Positions 63,540 to 64,000 of a stretch of 64,000 nt of DNA are shown here, in pieces. The position numbers and the translations under genes are program-made. Source of the DNA: Pseudonocardia asaccharolytica DSM 44247 = NBRC 16224 (lineage in GTDB: Bacteria > Actinomycetota > Actinomycetes > Mycobacteriales > Pseudonocardiaceae); assembly GCF_000423625.1 (NCBI RefSeq), contig NZ_AUII01000020.1, positions 25,625 to 89,624 of the forward strand, given 5' to 3'. Below the pieces are notes generated by a model. That model made no database searches, was not told the origin of the DNA, and saw only the letters and a list, made by a program, of their open reading frames with translations. Within the stretch, counting starts at the first letter, position 1; each line of letters opens with the position of its first letter.

Positions 63540-64000
63540 ATGCACCCCGTTGACCGAATCCCCTCCACGCGGTCGCCGCTGTCGGTGCTTCCGTCGCCCC
63601 GGCACGATCCCACCACGACCGACGAGCCGGACGAGCTTCTCGATATCCGGTTGCACGCCCCCACCCCCGCAGCGGTGATCGTGTGGGCGGCGGGACGGGT
63701 GACCGGCACGACCGCGCCGCAGCTGGCGCTGCGGACGGGCCAGCAGTTCCACCGCGCGCCGCATGTGATCCTCGACCTGTCGGGGGTCGACCACCTGGAC
63801 ACGGACGCCCTGGACGTTCTGGGCGGCCTGCCCGAGCGCGCCCGCGTCGCGGCGACACGGCTGCACATTGCCGGGGTCGAGCACGAGGCGCTGGCCGCGC
63901 GCCTGCGCCGTGTCGGGTTCGGCGAGCACCTCACCCCGGCCCCGGCGGCCGCGGTCCTTGCCGGCCTCGACCGGCCGGGGCGGCGCCGGGGGCGGGAGGT
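63540..64000 (+). CDS. STAS-domain protein, 3' end outside window
   Basis: Starts at an ATG (63540) after ggcaggaggacacg and runs in frame to the window end. The STAS core is clear: AAVIVWAAGRVTGTTAPQLALRTG, VILDLSGVDHLDTDALDVLGGL and RLHIAGVEHEALAARLRRVGF. The phosphosite loop is D-T-D-A instead of D-S-S-G, with Asp at the position of the phosphorylated Ser. It is the second STAS gene in a row and likely an operon partner of the first (238 bp apart). Confidence 0.78.
   Translation, partial: MHPVDRIPSTRSPLSVLPSPRHDPTTTDEPDELLDIRLHAPTPAAVIVWAAGRVTGTTAPQLALRTGQQFHRAPHVILDLSGVDHLDTDALDVLGGLPERARVAATRLHIAGVEHEALAARLRRVGFGEHLTPAPAAAVLAGLDRPGRRRGRE

Overview
The window is a very GC-rich (about 70% or more), densely coded bacterial chromosome segment. 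Many genes start at GTG, stop/start overlaps of the ATGA, GTGA and TGATG types are common, and long antisense ORFs shadow most genes. Gene content and order point to an actinobacterium of the Pseudonocardiales, perhaps Pseudonocardia: metG-tatD-rpfB-rsmA-ispE, glmU-prs with rplY-pth nearby, mfd-(lipoprotein)-mazG-(lytic transglycosylase)-eno-divIC-DUF501, protein O-mannosylation, a FadD32-type fatty acyl-AMP ligase, resuscitation-promoting factor and tricorn protease. The genus is inferred from content and style, not from a database match.

Layout. 1-3000: a decayed aldehyde dehydrogenase and an MMPL/RND exporter. 3.0-16.6 kb: core genes (double Lrp-type regulator, protein O-mannosyltransferase, rsmI, a K+(Na+)/H+ antiporter with its regulatory subunit, metG, tatD, rpfB, rsmA, ispE, ABC-F ATPase). 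16.7-24.9 kb: DrrAB-like exporter, a giant AfsR-type regulator, an M20 peptidase and an orphan fatty acyl-AMP ligase. 24.9-32.5 kb: pth, rplY, an aromatic-ring monooxygenase, prs, glmU, an L,D-transpeptidase, an OsmC peroxidase and trmO. 32.5-36.0 kb: a wrecked accessory island against tRNA-Gln, holding remnants of an XRE antitoxin, an SNF2/DUF3883 helicase, a DUF1156 DNA methylase and a DUF2637 integrative-element protein, plus an apparently intact Fic AMP-transferase and an excisionase-like HTH protein. 36.2-42.1 kb: a desaturase and a five-gene sugar-modification cluster (C-methyltransferase, nucleotidyltransferase, PIG-L deacetylase, SDR epimerase and a convergent Fe/2-oxoglutarate-like oxygenase). 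42.3-55.2 kb: tricorn protease, then the mfd-to-DUF501 block. 55.2-60.0 kb: an IclR regulator divergent from a Rieske oxygenase, a glutamine-synthetase-like ligase and a PDR-type reductase. 60-64 kb: universal stress protein, gene scraps, surE and two STAS-domain proteins with altered phosphosites; the last runs off the window.

How the genes work together. The most promising possibly undescribed system is IclR / Rieske oxygenase / GS-like ligase / reductase (55268-59992). The gene set resembles aniline-type catabolism, in which an amine is first gamma-glutamylated by a GS homologue and then oxidised by a Rieske enzyme. Here the oxygenase is a single-subunit type and the operon lacks the amidotransferase and beta subunit of classical aniline dioxygenases. 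The substrate is unknown.

Non-coding structure is rich. A 20-25 bp repeat unit (core gagtcgcggtatttccg) occurs at six places, five of them 0-8 bp after a stop codon and the sixth between convergent genes, where it supplies the C-terminal codons of the large regulator. A second palindromic family (core gttatggctcca) sits between two convergent gene pairs. There are also a 24-bp perfect hairpin over the metG stop, a 19-bp-period TACTA/TAGTA array between the oxygenase and the tricorn gene, a 48-bp tandem repeat in front of fic and a 24-bp triple repeat near surE. No CRISPR array, rRNA or intact insertion sequence was seen.
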